Translations under genes and position numbers: made by a program
Assembly (NCBI GenBank): GCA_035559435.1
Contig: DATMBC010000071.1
Coordinates: 1-59,456 of the forward strand
Length of the DNA: 59,456 nucleotides
Direction of reading: 5' to 3'
Source of the DNA: a bacterium
Lineage (GTDB): Bacteria > Zixibacteria > MSB-5A5 > WJJR01
Shown here: positions 41,138 through 49,138 of the stretch, in pieces
Numbering within the stretch: the first letter of the stretch is position 1
How the letters are laid out: every line of letters begins with the position of its first letter
Notes under the pieces: generated by a model
What the model saw: the letters and a program-made list of their open reading frames with translations, nothing else
Databases searched by the model: none
What the model was told of the DNA's origin: nothing

Positions 41138-41554
41138 TTACTCTCCCATGATCTGCACGCGCACCTGACGGTCGCGCGGCCGGTTGTCGAATTCCAGAAA
41201 CACAATCTGCTGCCAGGTGCCGCGTGCCACTTTCCCTTCAGACACCGCGGCGGTAAACGATGTTCCCACCAAAGTCGAGCGCAGGTGGGCATATCCGTTG
41301 CCGTCGCCCCAGGTCTGATCATGCGCGTAGGGCACTCCGGCGGGCACCAGACGATTCATCAACGCCGGCCAGTCGCGCAACAGACCGGGCTCATGCTCAA
41401 TGGTTGATACCGCGGCGGTCGAGCCGACGGCGCAGACCACGACGATGCCGTTGCGGATTTTGCTCTTCCCCACCGCCGCTTCGACATCGGCGGTCAGATC
41501 GATGATATCGCCGTCCCCGCGCGTGTGAAACTTGAGAATGTGGGAGTGGACCAT
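41138..41554 (-). CDS. YjbQ/UPF0047 family protein
   Basis: 138-residue small beta/alpha protein of the UPF0047 family (thiamin-phosphate-synthase-like activity has been reported for E. coli YjbQ). Conserved features are 'FHTRGDGDIIDLTADV' near 9-24, 'VGSTAAVSTIEHEPGLLRDW' near 43-62, and the signature 'GDGNGYAHLRSTLVGTSF' near 83-100, with the His-containing metal/substrate site. It is cotranscribed with the acyl-CoA ligase (17 bases upstream) and the exported protein (2 bases downstream). The mix does not reveal a pathway. Confidence 0.93.
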   Translation of the reverse strand: MVHSHILKFHTRGDGDIIDLTADVEAAVGKSKIRNGIVVVCAVGSTAAVSTIEHEPGLLRDWPALMNRLVPAGVPYAHDQTWGDGNGYAHLRSTLVGTSFTAAVSEGKVARGTWQQIVFLEFDNRPRDRQVRVQIMGE

Positions 41555-41571
41555 GGGTGCCTCGCGGACCC

Positions 41572-43302
41572 TCAGACGGCATCCGCCGTCTGGGTTCGTT
41601 CCGGCGCGCCGTCGGACGGCGAGGTCGCCAGTTGTTGCAACGCCAGGGCGCGTTTGATCTTGCGGGTCGATGTCTTCTCGAAGGGGTCATCGCGCATGGT
41701 CCACTCCACGATCCGTTTGTAGGGCGCCATGCCTTCGCAGGCCCCCTTGACCGCCGCGGCCATCGCCGCCTGCAGGGACTGACGGTCACGCACCGCCTCC
41801 GGCTGGAAGGCCGCCAGCCATTCGCGGTCGGGCACCACGATCGCCCCCACCAACTCGCCGGTCTTGCCGGAGCGCTTGATCCCGTAGACCATCGATTCCG
41901 CGACACCCGGCTGGGCGTTGAGCACCGATTCGATCTCCTCCGGATAGATGTTTTTGCCCGCGCCGGAAATGATGACATTCTTCGAGCGTCCCACCACATG
42001 GATATGTCCGTCGGGATCCAGCCAGCCGAGATCGCCGGTAAGCAGCCAGCCATCGCGCAGCACGGCGGCGGTGTCCTCGGGACGGTTCCAGTATCCGGCC
42101 ATCACCATCGGGCCGCGCACGGCCAGCTCGCCGATGCCATCGGCGTCGGGCTCGCGCACTTTCACTTCGACGCCCGGCAACGCCGGGCCGACGGTGTCAT
42201 AGCGGTGATGACCCGGCCGATTGACCGACACCACGGGCGCGGCTTCGGAAAGGCCATACCCCTGCAGAATCGGGATGCCGAACACATCGAAAAACTCACT
42301 GACCTCGGCGGGCAGCGCCGCGCCGCCGGAGACGACCAGCCGCAACGACGCCAGCCCCGCTTTCCTCCGCGCCCCGCGGAAGAGCATCTGGCCGCCGCGT
42401 TTCCAGCCGAGGCGATGGCCCAGACGCACCATGCCGGCGATGGCATTGAACAGTCCGCGCCGCACGGGTGAGGCCTCCTCCACCTTGCGCGCGATCGCGT
42501 TGCGCATCTTTTCGTACAGCAGCGGCACCGCCAGAATCACGGTCGCCTGGTTGGCGCGCAGGTCATCGAGAATCTCATTGGATTTCAGACTGCGGGCATA
42601 GGCCACCTGCGCCCCGATCGAGAGCGGATAGAGGAAACCGGCGGTCGATTCGAAGGCGTGGTGGATCGGCAGGACCGACAGGAGCACATCCGAATGCTCC
42701 AGAAGCCGCATCTCCTGAATCGCCATGATGTCGGTGACGATGTTGGCGTGGGTGAGCATCACGCCCTTGCTGTAGCCGGTGGTCCCCGAGGTGAAGATCA
42801 AGGTCGCCAGCGACCGCGGGTCGATCGGCGGCGGCGTCGGGATGTCGCCATCGGCGGCAGCGAATCCCGGCCAGATGTTCGCCAGCTCAACCACACGGGT
42901 CTTGACGGTGGGGGAATCGAGATAGGCGGAGCGGGTATCGACAATCAACAGCGCGGCGTCGGCATCATGGAGGATGCCGGTGACTTCCACCGGCGTCAGC
43001 ATCGGGTCCAGCGGCACCGCGGTGGCGCCCGACCAGTGCACCGCCAGGTAGGCGATGGCGAAGGCGAAGCGGTCGCCATGGCGGATCGCCACGCGCACAC
43101 CGGGTCCGGCGCCGTGGTCGGCCAGACGCGCCGCCAGGGCCGCGACGGCCGGAAAGAGCGCGCCATAAGTCACCGGCGCAAATCGGGCATCGACCCAGCG
43201 CCACAACGCCGGCTGGTTCCGCCATTTCCCGGCCGCTTCGGCGAGGAAGGCGGGAATGCTGACAACCGGACGGTCGAGGAACCGTGACTCGGACTGCGAC
43301 AT
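41572..43302 (-). CDS. AMP-forming acyl-CoA synthetase (long-chain fatty acid-CoA ligase-like)
   Basis: 576-residue ANL-superfamily enzyme that adenylates a carboxylic acid and transfers it to CoA. The P-loop 'LIFTSGTTGYSKGVMLTHAN' is near 169-188, 'LQGYGLSEAAPVVSVNRPG' in the middle, and 'GWLLTGDLGWLDPDGHIHVV' with the hinge 'GRSKNVIISGAGKNIYPEEI' follow. The C-terminal catalytic Lys lies in 'FEKTSTRKIKR'. Length and motifs fit long-chain fatty acyl-CoA ligases. ATG 43302 is used; the open frame to 43341 is not supported. It is the first gene of a three-gene unit with yjbQ and the exported protein. Confidence 0.94.
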   Translation of the reverse strand: MSQSESRFLDRPVVSIPAFLAEAAGKWRNQPALWRWVDARFAPVTYGALFPAVAALAARLADHGAGPGVRVAIRHGDRFAFAIAYLAVHWSGATAVPLDPMLTPVEVTGILHDADAALLIVDTRSAYLDSPTVKTRVVELANIWPGFAAADGDIPTPPPIDPRSLATLIFTSGTTGYSKGVMLTHANIVTDIMAIQEMRLLEHSDVLLSVLPIHHAFESTAGFLYPLSIGAQVAYARSLKSNEILDDLRANQATVILAVPLLYEKMRNAIARKVEEASPVRRGLFNAIAGMVRLGHRLGWKRGGQMLFRGARRKAGLASLRLVVSGGAALPAEVSEFFDVFGIPILQGYGLSEAAPVVSVNRPGHHRYDTVGPALPGVEVKVREPDADGIGELAVRGPMVMAGYWNRPEDTAAVLRDGWLLTGDLGWLDPDGHIHVVGRSKNVIISGAGKNIYPEEIESVLNAQPGVAESMVYGIKRSGKTGELVGAIVVPDREWLAAFQPEAVRDRQSLQAAMAAAVKGACEGMAPYKRIVEWTMRDDPFEKTSTRKIKRALALQQLATSPSDGAPERTQTADAV

Positions 43303-43339
43303 CGACTCATTATACCGCCCGCGCCCGTTTCGGTCACCC

Positions 43340-43371
43340 AAAAACAGAGCGGGCGCACCCGGTGCGCCCGC
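43340..43371 (-). terminator. Terminator of the HDOD gene
   Basis: Perfect 11-base-pair stem GCGGGCGCACC / GGTGCGCCCGC with a single-base centre (so the inner pairs open as loop). On the minus strand the next bases are TCTGTTTTTGGG. Confidence 0.75.
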
Positions 43372-43395
43372 GTCCTGTCTTCGGGGAATGGCGGC

Positions 43396-44670
43396 TTAGC
43401 GGTTGGCCAGTTGCTCGACCCGCCGCTTGACTTTTTCGTCGATGTTGAGAATCTGCGCCCGATCGTGGTAGGGCACCACCTCGAACTTGCCGAGCAGCTT
43501 CATTTCGGTCAGCACCGCCGAGATGTTGACCACGGCGTTTTCGATCATGCGCATCGATTCGACCAGACGGCCGTCGGGGTCCTCAAACTGTCCGCGACGC
43601 ACCGCCATCTCGACCAGTTCCGAATGCCCCATGATCGTGGTGGTGGCGTTGTTGATGTAGTGCGAGAAGGTCGCGCAAATGGCATCGAGAACCTGGTGGA
43701 TCAACTCTTCGCGCGAAGCGACCGGCGCTTCAAGGAGCAATTGCTCCAGCTCGCCGTAACTCTCGCGCAGACACTGGTTGGCGTTGCGCAGAATGTCGAG
43801 TTCGCTGCCGATGTCAACCTGGAGAATGCCGCCCATCTCATGGAGGGCCTCGACGGCGCTGCGGCTGGCAAAGGTCAGATCGATCGGGTGCAGACCCAGC
43901 GCGGTGAGGATGCGGTTTTTGCTTTCGACCCGGCGGCGGGTGAGCGGCACGCGCGGCTCGCAGCCCATCTGACTGATTCGGTCGGCCAGCGCGGTGACAA
44001 ACGCCAGGCGCTCATCATCGGGGACGCCGCGAACGGCCAGGCCGCGGTCATGGTGACGGCGCACGGCGTCGCAGATCGGCTCGGGCACGCCCTGTGTCTG
44101 GCACCACCAGGATCCCGCCTCGGCATGGTCGATGCCGAAACGGTCGTTTTCGTGCGGCGCCCAATCCTCGCTGGGCAGCTCGCTTTTCAGGAAACTGCGA
44201 TAGGACTCGCCGAAGACATGCCCCATCAGCAGCAAACCGACATCATGGAGCAATCCGGCGGCGAAGGCCTCCTGCGGCGGCTGGCAGCCGCAGCGCTCGG
44301 CCAGCATCTGCGCATTGAGCGCGGTCTCAATCGAGTGCCGCCAGAACTGGGTGATATCAAGCACCTGCGCCGGTTCGGGACGGACAAAGGCCTCGCGCAC
44401 GCAGGCGGCCAACAGCGCGGCGCGCACCGAGCGGAAGCCGAGACGGTCGATCGCGTCGGGAATGTTGCGCAACGGAGTGGTCAGTTCACGGCTGGGCGCG
44501 CACAGCCGCAGAACCATGGTGGCGGTCTGATGCTCGGCGGTCAGACGGCAGATAAACTCACGTTGTCCGTCTGCGTTCTCCTCGAAACGCAGGCACTCCA
44601 ATGCGACCTCCGGCAACGAGTACAGCTCGTTGAGTCGGAGAATCCTCTCGCGCACCGACAGACCGGGCAT
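43396..44670 (-). CDS. HDOD-domain protein with C-terminal histidine-kinase-like dimerisation segment
   Basis: 424 residues. An HDOD output domain spans about 10-240, with 'LLHDVGLLLMGHVFGE' (His142-Asp143), 'HAEAGSWWCQTQGVPEPICD' and 'VTALADRISQMG'. Residues about 325-395 resemble a HisKA dimerisation domain: 'ATFSHYINNATTTIMGHSEL' has His337 where kinases have the phospho-acceptor (compare 'HDINNMLGAILGRAQL' in the kinase at 49139-50356), but there is no ATPase domain. It may be a phosphorelay or scaffold partner, with a cyclic-nucleotide or signal-dependent HDOD. ATG 44670 is used, with AGGAGA 12 bases upstream. It lies 175 bases downstream of the exonuclease gene. Confidence 0.85.
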   Translation of the reverse strand: MPGLSVRERILRLNELYSLPEVALECLRFEENADGQREFICRLTAEHQTATMVLRLCAPSRELTTPLRNIPDAIDRLGFRSVRAALLAACVREAFVRPEPAQVLDITQFWRHSIETALNAQMLAERCGCQPPQEAFAAGLLHDVGLLLMGHVFGESYRSFLKSELPSEDWAPHENDRFGIDHAEAGSWWCQTQGVPEPICDAVRRHHDRGLAVRGVPDDERLAFVTALADRISQMGCEPRVPLTRRRVESKNRILTALGLHPIDLTFASRSAVEALHEMGGILQVDIGSELDILRNANQCLRESYGELEQLLLEAPVASREELIHQVLDAICATFSHYINNATTTIMGHSELVEMAVRRGQFEDPDGRLVESMRMIENAVVNISAVLTEMKLLGKFEVVPYHDRAQILNIDEKVKRRVEQLANR

Positions 44671-44845
44671 GGGCAGTATTAATCTCCTCGGACGGGGCAC
44701 GGCGTATCGGCCAAATATGCCCTATCACTATCAAGTTATCGGCGCGAGCGGGAGGGAACTTCAGAGGGAAATAATCGAACAGAAAACGGCGGATTCATGG
44801 AGCGCCGGTTTAACGGACAACCCTATCATGCTATCCCGCAGCGCT

Positions 44846-46090
44846 TTACGATGCGCGCAATTTGCGGCGGAGGCGTGTTTGACGCTGGAGCAGGCGCTCA
44901 CGCGGCCCCGCGGCGCTCAGATCGCCGGTGGCGGCGCGGAATTCCAGCCCGGTCAGCGCCTTGTCGACTATCGCCAGTGCGCCCCGGTAGTCGCGGCGGC
45001 GATGTTCGAGATGTTTGGCCAGTTCTTCGGCGATGGAGACATCCTGCGGCGTCGCTGCCGCCGCCTGCTCCCACTCGCGGTGGGCGGTCTCGTATTCGCG
45101 TTCGCGTTTGAGGATCAGCCCACGCAGACGATGGATGGCGGCGCGTTCGACGGCGTCATTGACCCGCGACGCCGCCTCTTCCAGCGCGCGGAGCGCGGGC
45201 TGGTGCGCGCGGTGGCGATACCAGAAGCGCGCCAGCGCCTGCAAGTCGGCGGCGGAGTCGAGGCCGGGTCGCTGCGGCTGGGTCCGCTCATTCAGCCAGA
45301 GCGCATAGACAAACAGCGAGACCACATCGAGGCGGTTGTGCTCGAAGACCGCATGCAGACGCGGGCTGAAACCCTGGCGCAGGTATTCGAAGTACACCTC
45401 CGGCACCTCGGCGCCGGGGAGGTCCTCGATCCGGGCGATGCGCAGCAGCGACTCCTCCACCTGCGCCAGCGAGCAATTGGGCAGACGGTGCTTGAACAGG
45501 GCGCGTGTCGGCCAGAGCAAATCCAGGTGCGGCAATTCGCGAAACTCCGAATCGATGCGCCAGAAGTTGAACCGTCCTTCCAACAGCGGCAGGTCAAACG
45601 CTGCGCCGTTGTATGTGACCAGCGCCGCGGCGCTCTCGAAGCGCGCGGCCAGTTCATCAAGCGCGCCCGCCTCATCGGCGAGATCGGGAAGGAAATACTG
45701 ATCGACGACAAACACGGCGCCGTCGAAGCGCCCCACGGCAATCAGGAAAGCGACTGTGCCGGCGCCGCCGGCCAGGCCGGTGGTCTCGCAGTCAACAAAG
45801 AGACACTCGGTCAGCGGACACTGACGATCCGGCGCCGACAACGGCACACGCAAGCCCGCGGCGGCCGCGCGTTGGCAGAGATCCTCCACCCAGGTTTCGC
45901 CCCATGGCTCGCGCGGTGTATAGCCGATCCGTCGCTGCCAGAACCGTCCGCGCCGCGCCACGACCTCGCGGGCATCGACCGATTCCGGGCCGATGATGGG
46001 CGCCGGTGTCGGCGCGCGCTCCGGCAGCGCCAGATGCGCCGCGATCCGCGCCAGTTTCGCCTGCAGTTCACCGGGACCGGGGTTGTTCAT
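44846..46090 (-). CDS. RNase H-like DEDD 3'-5' exonuclease (YprB-type) with TPR-like C-terminus
   Basis: 414 residues. The exonuclease domain (about 85-265) shows Exo I 'CLFVDCETTGLAGGAGTVAF', Exo II 'LVTYNGAAFDLPLLEGRFNF', and Exo III 'FEHNRLDVVSLFVYALWLNE', placing it in the YprB_RNaseH_like group of DnaQ-fold nucleases. The C-terminal 130 residues are helical and repeat-like ('WYRHRAHQPALRALEEAASR', 'YETAHREWEQAAAATPQDVS'), like TPR. Start 46090 overlaps the HEAT gene stop by 23 bases, so it is in one operon with the HEAT and GGDDxY genes. Family members are thought to process nucleic acids; the substrate is unknown. Confidence 0.92.
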   Translation of the reverse strand: MNNPGPGELQAKLARIAAHLALPERAPTPAPIIGPESVDAREVVARRGRFWQRRIGYTPREPWGETWVEDLCQRAAAAGLRVPLSAPDRQCPLTECLFVDCETTGLAGGAGTVAFLIAVGRFDGAVFVVDQYFLPDLADEAGALDELAARFESAAALVTYNGAAFDLPLLEGRFNFWRIDSEFRELPHLDLLWPTRALFKHRLPNCSLAQVEESLLRIARIEDLPGAEVPEVYFEYLRQGFSPRLHAVFEHNRLDVVSLFVYALWLNERTQPQRPGLDSAADLQALARFWYRHRAHQPALRALEEAASRVNDAVERAAIHRLRGLILKREREYETAHREWEQAAAATPQDVSIAEELAKHLEHRRRDYRGALAIVDKALTGLEFRAATGDLSAAGPRERLLQRQTRLRRKLRAS

Positions 46091-47132
46091 GCTGTTTCTC
46101 GAGCACGATCTGTTCGAAGCGGGCGATCTGCGCCAGCACAAACGGATCGGTTTCCTTCGCCTTCAGTTTCGCGATGGCCTTGGCCGATTCCAGCGGCCCC
46201 TTCTGCGACAACCCCTCCACGGCAAAACCGCGCCGCTTTGGATCGGGATCATCCAGAAGTTTCCGCAGCCATTGGCGCGACTCCGGGTCGCCGGTGGCGC
46301 CGAGCGCGACAATGACATCGGGGGTAGTTGTGATCCCATCGGGGAGCGCGACGGTCTGGTCATGCTGCGCGAGGGCGCGGATGGCGGCCTGACGCACGCC
46401 GTAGAATTCGTCATTCAACGCCCGGAACAGGACCCGCGTGGCGGCGGTGTCGGGCAGATACCCCAACGCCACCGCGCAACTCTTACGCACGTCACTGTCG
46501 GCGTCGGATTCCAGCGCCGCGATCAATGGCGCCAGCGCGCGTCGGTCGGCGGTCTTGCCGAGGGCGGTGGCCACCTGCGAACGGACGCTGTATTCCGGAT
46601 GATCAAGATGCGCCAAAAGCGGCATCACCGCGGCCGTGTCCTTGATCCGTTCCAGACAACGGGCGGCATTGCGCGGCGCATCCTCGCCGGCCGAATCGAG
46701 ATAAGGGACGATGAATGGTGTGGCGACCGTCCCCATCTTTTCGAAGATCTCGGCCAGCCGCAACCGTTCACGGGCGTCGACGGTAAACAGATAGCGCGAC
46801 AGCCATCGCGCCCCCGTCTGCCCCATTTGCGCCAGCGAGTCCTTGGCCGGTTCGACATATGAGGCGTAACGGACATTCCCCTCGCTGGCCCAGCGGAACA
46901 GACGCGCCACGCGGGCGGAGTCGGTTTCGGCCAGAATGGTTTGTGGGGCGAAGGCGATAAACGACATCAGGAGCAGGCTCGACAGTCCGATGCGGCGGAT
47001 CGCCCTCCCGTTGCCTGCGACTTGGTCTTGTTGATCCGGCGCGCAAAAAAGCAGGCTCGGCAGAAGCGCTGCCCTCCCCTGGCTTGGGAGATTGCTGCGC
47101 CGTTGGCGAGATGGCGTGAGCGAGTTGTTCAT
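46068..47132 (-). CDS. HEAT-repeat protein with repeat-derived signal region
   Basis: 354 residues. About 70-330 form about seven HEAT/PBS-type helical repeats ('MPLLAHLDHPEYSVRSQVAT', 'LAPLIAALESDADSDVRKSC', 'LFRALNDEFYGVRQAAIRAL', 'RQWLRKLLDDPDPKRRGFAV'), usual for protein-protein scaffolds. The N-terminus 'GRAALLPSLLF' and 'GRAIRRIGLSSLLLMSFIAF' is encoded by two arms of repeat family D. The second supplies the positive and hydrophobic parts of the signal peptide ending 'TILA'. Start 47132 overlaps the upstream stop as ATGA; a start nearer the signal peptide is possible. It is coupled with the exonuclease gene by overlap. Confidence 0.83.
   Translation of the reverse strand: MNNSLTPSRQRRSNLPSQGRAALLPSLLFCAPDQQDQVAGNGRAIRRIGLSSLLLMSFIAFAPQTILAETDSARVARLFRWASEGNVRYASYVEPAKDSLAQMGQTGARWLSRYLFTVDARERLRLAEIFEKMGTVATPFIVPYLDSAGEDAPRNAARCLERIKDTAAVMPLLAHLDHPEYSVRSQVATALGKTADRRALAPLIAALESDADSDVRKSCAVALGYLPDTAATRVLFRALNDEFYGVRQAAIRALAQHDQTVALPDGITTTPDVIVALGATGDPESRQWLRKLLDDPDPKRRGFAVEGLSQKGPLESAKAIAKLKAKETDPFVLAQIARFEQIVLEKQHEQPRSR
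46971..47010. repeat. Hairpin repeat family D arm inside the HEAT gene
   Basis: GAGCAGGCTCGACAG then GCGGCGGATCGCCCTCCCG. Its right half matches the perfect palindrome at 59060-59093. It encodes the signal-peptide N-region of the HEAT protein. Confidence 0.65.
47045..47080. repeat. Hairpin repeat family D arm inside the HEAT gene
   Basis: A6 tract, then GCAGGCTCGGCAGAAGCGCT and GCCCTCCCCT. On the minus strand a GGCAG / CTGCC stem and T6 follow, so it also looks terminator-like although it lies in the coding region. Confidence 0.65.
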
Positions 47133-49039
47133 GGGGTCACCTTGCGCAGCCAGGTGGAGTCGGCATCGACGCCGACGCCCCACAGCGAGCGTGACAGCCA
47201 GATGCGGCGGTCCCGCCCCGGACCGATGTAACGGTCGGCGCCGTCGAGATCGAGAAACAGGCCGATCGAGCCATAATCGCGGCGGGGATTGCCATACCCC
47301 TGGGTGTTGATGGTGTCGCGCGCGTTGTAGGTGTCATCGCCGGAGCCGTCGATCAGCACACCGACGCCGTTGGCCGAGCCGGCTGCCTGCGACAGGTCGC
47401 TGCAGGTGTAGCGGTCGTTGCCGGACGCGTCGATCAGATACCCCTGCGACCAGTCATGCCCGCACCCTTGCGAGACTCCCTTGGAGGCATACATGTCATC
47501 GCCCCGGCGGTCGAAGAGACAACCGGCCGACATGTGCGCCCCGGCGCCCTGCGCGTATTGATACGACGAATACTGATCGTTGCCGCCGGCATCATAGAGG
47601 CCGCCAAACGCCCACCAATATGCGCTTCCCTGCCCGAAGATGTCGGTGACATAGAGGTCATGCCCGCCCAGATCGAAGAGCAGTCCGACGCCGCCGGAGA
47701 AATACGGCCGGGCGCCATAGCCGAAGCCCTGCGAGAGCGAATAGTTCCGGTCGGCGTACTGGAGTGTCGCCTGATACTTGCCGCCGGCAAAATAGCTGTC
47801 GTTGCCGCCGTCATCCATCAGCACACCGACGCCGGCGGCAAAGCCGAAACCCTGCGCGTACATGGCGGCATTGCAGCGGTCGTTCCCCTCGCCCGCATCG
47901 AAAAAGAGCCCCATCCCCCAGGCCCCGGCACCCTGCGTGAAGGCATCGCCCTCGTAGACGTCACGTCCGCCGAGATCATACAACGCTCCGACACCGAACC
48001 AGCCGGCGCCCAGCGTGAAGTTGCCGCCGCGGTATGTGTCATCGCCGCCGACATCGATCAAAAGCCCCAGATTCCAGAAGCCGCAACCCAGATCGAGTCC
48101 ATCCGGCGCCTGGTAAAGATCATCGCCGGACCAATCGACTACCACGCGGGCGCGCCCGGGTGTCATCGGCGCCAGCTCGTAGACATCGTCGCCGCCGGGA
48201 TCGATAATCGCCACCGGACTGCCGGTGTAGGTATCCTTGCCGGCGGTGCCGATCACGACATCGCCGACGGCGGTGCGCAGAATCTGCATCTTCCCCGGCG
48301 CGCCGCCTTCGGGAGGCAGCGGCGCCTGGGTGGGCAGGCTGAGCACCCGTTCATCGACGGCGAAGGCCATCGCCATGATGTTGTCCCACCAGCGCACACG
48401 GCCGGCATAGGCGAGGATATGGGCGGCCAGAGTGTCGCGCGCCTTCTGCAGCGAGTCGATGGTCTCGGCCGCGGCGGTGTTGATCGATTCCTCTTCCGTG
48501 GCCAGTTCGACAGCGTCGGTCAGAAACAAGTGACGGTCGCGCTCCGGGATTTCCGCCAGGATTCGTTCAATACGCGTGCTGTCGGCGCAGGCGGCCAATG
48601 TCGCCGACAGCCAGTTGAGCCAGTAGATCGAAAGCCCCGTCTTGGCCGCGTTGGGTATCGCCACCGGGCCGGAAGCCAGACGGGTCTCGCCGAAAATCTG
48701 GAGCAGCTTGACCGAGACGTCACGGGCGCGCAGACGGATGTGACGGGCCTCGTTCTCGCCGCGAATGGCGCGGTCGGCGACAATCGACTGCATGATCTGA
48801 GGCATCGAGGTTGGCTGGGCCATCGCCTGATCGACTGTCTTCAGCCGCCAGGGATCGACCTTCACATAGTCGGTGCGCAGCGAGAGGTCCTGCGGCAAGA
48901 CACGAATGTAGGAGAGCGCTTCGCCGACAGCCGCCTCGGGCCAGGGCCAGAGACCGGAATCGGGGGGCTGCGCCTGGGCTGTGAGCGCCAGGGCGAGCAC
49001 GAGACATGCAGCGGCAAACCCGCGCGGGAGGTAGATCAT
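47129..49039 (-). CDS. Exported protein with about twelve GGDDxY repeats (beta-solenoid candidate)
   Basis: 636 residues. It has a signal peptide ('GFAAACLVLALALTAQAQ') and a helical domain at about 30-240. About twelve repeats of roughly 26 residues follow (about 264-620). The shared pattern is [GS]G[DN]DxY, a variable stretch, QGxG, a variable stretch and GxLxD. Examples are 'GGDDTYRGGNFTLGAGWFGV', 'GGNDQYSSYQYAQGAGAHMS' and 'SGDDTYNARDTINTQGYGNP'. One long repeat near 411-455 has a 20-residue insert. Regular Gly/Asp turns suggest a beta-solenoid with possible Ca2+ sites, as in RTX proteins, but the repeat is not the RTX nonapeptide. The family is not recognised. Its stop overlaps the HEAT start (ATGA). 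Confidence 0.85.
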   Translation of the reverse strand: MIYLPRGFAAACLVLALALTAQAQPPDSGLWPWPEAAVGEALSYIRVLPQDLSLRTDYVKVDPWRLKTVDQAMAQPTSMPQIMQSIVADRAIRGENEARHIRLRARDVSVKLLQIFGETRLASGPVAIPNAAKTGLSIYWLNWLSATLAACADSTRIERILAEIPERDRHLFLTDAVELATEEESINTAAAETIDSLQKARDTLAAHILAYAGRVRWWDNIMAMAFAVDERVLSLPTQAPLPPEGGAPGKMQILRTAVGDVVIGTAGKDTYTGSPVAIIDPGGDDVYELAPMTPGRARVVVDWSGDDLYQAPDGLDLGCGFWNLGLLIDVGGDDTYRGGNFTLGAGWFGVGALYDLGGRDVYEGDAFTQGAGAWGMGLFFDAGEGNDRCNAAMYAQGFGFAAGVGVLMDDGGNDSYFAGGKYQATLQYADRNYSLSQGFGYGARPYFSGGVGLLFDLGGHDLYVTDIFGQGSAYWWAFGGLYDAGGNDQYSSYQYAQGAGAHMSAGCLFDRRGDDMYASKGVSQGCGHDWSQGYLIDASGNDRYTCSDLSQAAGSANGVGVLIDGSGDDTYNARDTINTQGYGNPRRDYGSIGLFLDLDGADRYIGPGRDRRIWLSRSLWGVGVDADSTWLRKVTP

Positions 49040-49091
49040 GCCGCTTCAATAACCAACGACCGGGGCTTCGTCAATCGCTTTGCGGCCACAG

Positions 49092-49120
49092 AAAAGCCCA
49101 CCGGAGCGTGTCCGGCGGGC
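49092..49120 (-). terminator. Terminator of the hybrid kinase gene
   Basis: Minus strand: GCCCGCCGGA / TCCGGTGGGC stem (one wobble) with a 5-base loop, then TTTTC. It separates the sensor operon from the GGDDxY operon. Confidence 0.6.
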
Positions 49121-49138
49121 GTGAAGTTTAGCGGAGGA

